Source: Comamonas sp. JUb58
Lineage (GTDB): Bacteria; Pseudomonadota; Gammaproteobacteria; Burkholderiales; Burkholderiaceae_C
Length of the DNA: 64,000 nucleotides
NCBI RefSeq assembly: GCF_004364775.1
Contig: NZ_SOAL01000002.1
Location: 62,001 to 126,000 of the forward strand
Direction: 5' to 3'
The translations under genes were made by a program, and so were the position numbers. Under the pieces are notes generated by a model. That model made no database searches and had not been told where the DNA came from. It saw only the letters and a program-made list of their open reading frames with translations. Of the stretch, positions 62,887 to 64,000 are shown one piece after another. Numbering within the stretch: position 1 is the stretch's first letter; each line of letters opens with the position of its first letter.

Positions 62887-62920
62887 TAAAACAAAGCCAT
62901 GGCGGGTTAGGTCATGGCTT
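62887..62920 (-). terminator. Rho-independent terminator of the RND pump gene
   Basis: On the minus strand AAGCCATG-N11-CATGGCTT is followed by TGTTTTATC, 23 nt after the czcA stop. The stem is perfect over 8 bp; the U tract is moderate. Confidence 0.75.
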
Positions 62921-62943
62921 GGTTGTCAGTGCGATGAAGAGGC

Positions 62944-64000
62944 TCAGGCCGGGTGCGCAGCGGGCTTCTCAACGCTCTCTTTGTCATCCAGTTCGTCCTC
63001 CGACGGATCGCGCCGGTGCACCAGGCGGTACAACAGCGGGAGGACCAACAAGGTCAAAGCAGTGGACGACAAGATGCCGCCAATCACCACGGTCGCCAGC
63101 GGTCGCTGCACCTCGGCACCCGTGCCGGTTGCAATGGCCATCGGCACAAAGCCCAGCGATGCCACCAGGGCCGTCATCAGCACGGGGCGCAGGCGCGACA
63201 GCGCACCGGTGTGCACAGCATCGGGAACGGCCAGCCCACCCTCGCGCAGCGCGCGGATCGACGAGATCATCACCAAGCCGTTCAACACGGCCACACCGGA
63301 CAGCGCAATAAAACCGATCGCTGCCGAGATGGACAGCGGAATACCGCGCATCCACAGCGCCAGAATGCCGCCGGTCAGCGCAAACGGAATGCCGGTAAAG
63401 ACGATCAGGCCATCGCGCACGTTGTTGAACATCGCAAACAGCAAGGTGAAGACCAGCAGCAGCGCGACGGGCACCACAATCTGCAGCCGCTGCTGGGCGG
63501 ATTGCATGTTCTCAAAGGTGCCGCCCCAGCGCGTCCAGTAGCCGCTGGGCAGCGCCATCGCGCCCAGGTCCTGCTGCGCCTGTTCGACAAAGGAGCCGAT
63601 ATCGCGGCCGCGCACATTGGCGCTCACCACAATGCGGCGCTTGCCATCTTCACGGCTGACCTGGTTGGGCCCGGGCGACAGCGCAAAGCTGGCCACCGCC
63701 GACAAGGGCACAAAACCCAGCCGGCTGCCCTCCTGCTGCGGCAGCGCAATGGGCAGGCGCTCCAGCGCAGCCAGATCGCTGCGCAGCGCCTCGGGCAGGC
63801 GCACCTGGATGCCAAAGCGGCGGTCGCCTTCAAACACCGTGCCGGCATCCTGGCCGCCCACGGCCGTGGCAATGGTCTGCTGCACATCGCCCATGTTCAG
63901 GCCATAGCGCGATGCCTTTTCCCGGTCCACCTGCACCGTCAGCATTGGCAGGCCCGTGGTCTGCTCCACCTTCACCTCGGAGGCGCCGGGCACCTTCTGC
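62944..64000 (-). CDS. czcA: Heavy-metal efflux RND transporter, CzcA/CusA family (C-terminal part)
   Basis: This is the C-terminal third or so (about 352 residues) of a large RND pump; the start is beyond the right edge. It shows the periplasmic porter region (VQVDREKASRYGLNMGDVQQ), GRDIGSFVEQAQQDLG and then the last membrane block with GFIALSGVAVLNGLVMISSI, LRPVLMTALVASLGFVPMA and GTGAEVQRPLATVVIGGILS, all hallmarks of the heavy-metal class (Czc/Cus), which exports divalent or monovalent metals across both membranes with CzcB and CzcC. The tail is acidic. Location next to cadA/cadR supports a metal-resistance region. Confidence 0.92.
   Translation of the reverse strand, partial: QKVPGASEVKVEQTTGLPMLTVQVDREKASRYGLNMGDVQQTIATAVGGQDAGTVFEGDRRFGIQVRLPEALRSDLAALERLPIALPQQEGSRLGFVPLSAVASFALSPGPNQVSREDGKRRIVVSANVRGRDIGSFVEQAQQDLGAMALPSGYWTRWGGTFENMQSAQQRLQIVVPVALLLVFTLLFAMFNNVRDGLIVFTGIPFALTGGILALWMRGIPLSISAAIGFIALSGVAVLNGLVMISSIRALREGGLAVPDAVHTGALSRLRPVLMTALVASLGFVPMAIATGTGAEVQRPLATVVIGGILSSTALTLLVLPLLYRLVHRRDPSEDELDDKESVEKPAAHPA

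Overview
The window reads as chromosomal DNA of a high-GC beta-proteobacterium of the order Burkholderiales, most likely Comamonadaceae (Comamonas or a close relative). The basis is the uniformly high GC, Burkholderiales-type families (a Bug/TctC binding protein, DUF4148 and DUF4136 proteins, many LysR regulators) and housekeeping genes (ruvA, ruvB, ttcA, folB, phoH, ybeY) set among transport and catabolic operons. Both ends are cut inside genes: an ABC binding protein on the left and a heavy-metal RND pump on the right. I found no rRNA, tRNA, CRISPR array, transposase, integrase or prophage gene.

Layout. 1-3.5 kb: a sugar/polyol-type ABC system (binding protein plus ATPase), a DUF2905 membrane protein and a YtcJ-type amidohydrolase. 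3.7-4.1 kb: a tandem pair of about 185-bp units, each carrying a 20-bp inverted repeat. 4.2-10.8 kb: a BetT choline transporter, then a taurine/sulfonate-type cluster (TauD-like dioxygenase, binding protein, ATPase, permease). 11-16 kb: MidA-like methyltransferase, a folate block (short-chain reductase, FolB), TtcA, a DUF4136 lipoprotein and a histidine phosphatase. 16.3-24.3 kb: a LysR regulator and ruvB/ruvA separated by two related secreted trypsin-like proteases, then phoH-ybeY. 24.4-29.6 kb: a TSUP exporter, an operon of Bug binding protein, cupin and acyl-CoA dehydrogenase followed by a LysR gene, and a DHFR-fold reductase.

29.6-39.5 kb is the most coherent system. A dipeptide-type ABC transporter (binding protein, two permeases, two ATPases) is joined by overlapping or near-adjacent genes to a PLP-dependent D-serine-dehydratase-like enzyme, an RpiR regulator and an N-acyl-D-amino-acid deacylase. 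RidA, which clears enamine/imine products of PLP dehydratases, is divergent. A TGTAA-N5-TTACA palindrome lies on the ridA promoter, with a weaker match on the operon side. I infer that this operon imports and breaks down D-amino-acid-containing peptides or N-acyl-D-amino acids. dgoK-dgoA (KDGal pathway) and a periplasmic M20 dipeptidase follow.

43-51.5 kb holds regulator/enzyme pairs: EamA transporter with MocR regulator, a YjaB-type acetyltransferase, LysR genes, a nitroreductase, and a TetR-fabF divergent pair with twin operators. 51.5-57.1 kb is a patchwork: a more A+T-rich orphan gene pair, an RtcB-type RNA ligase behind two perfect hairpins, a methyltransferase, small orphans and a DUF1993 gene interrupted by one in-frame amber codon. 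57.2-64 kb ends with a quinone-oxidoreductase/LysR pair and a heavy-metal region (cadA, cadR with a typical 19-bp-spacer MerR promoter, DUF4148, czcA).
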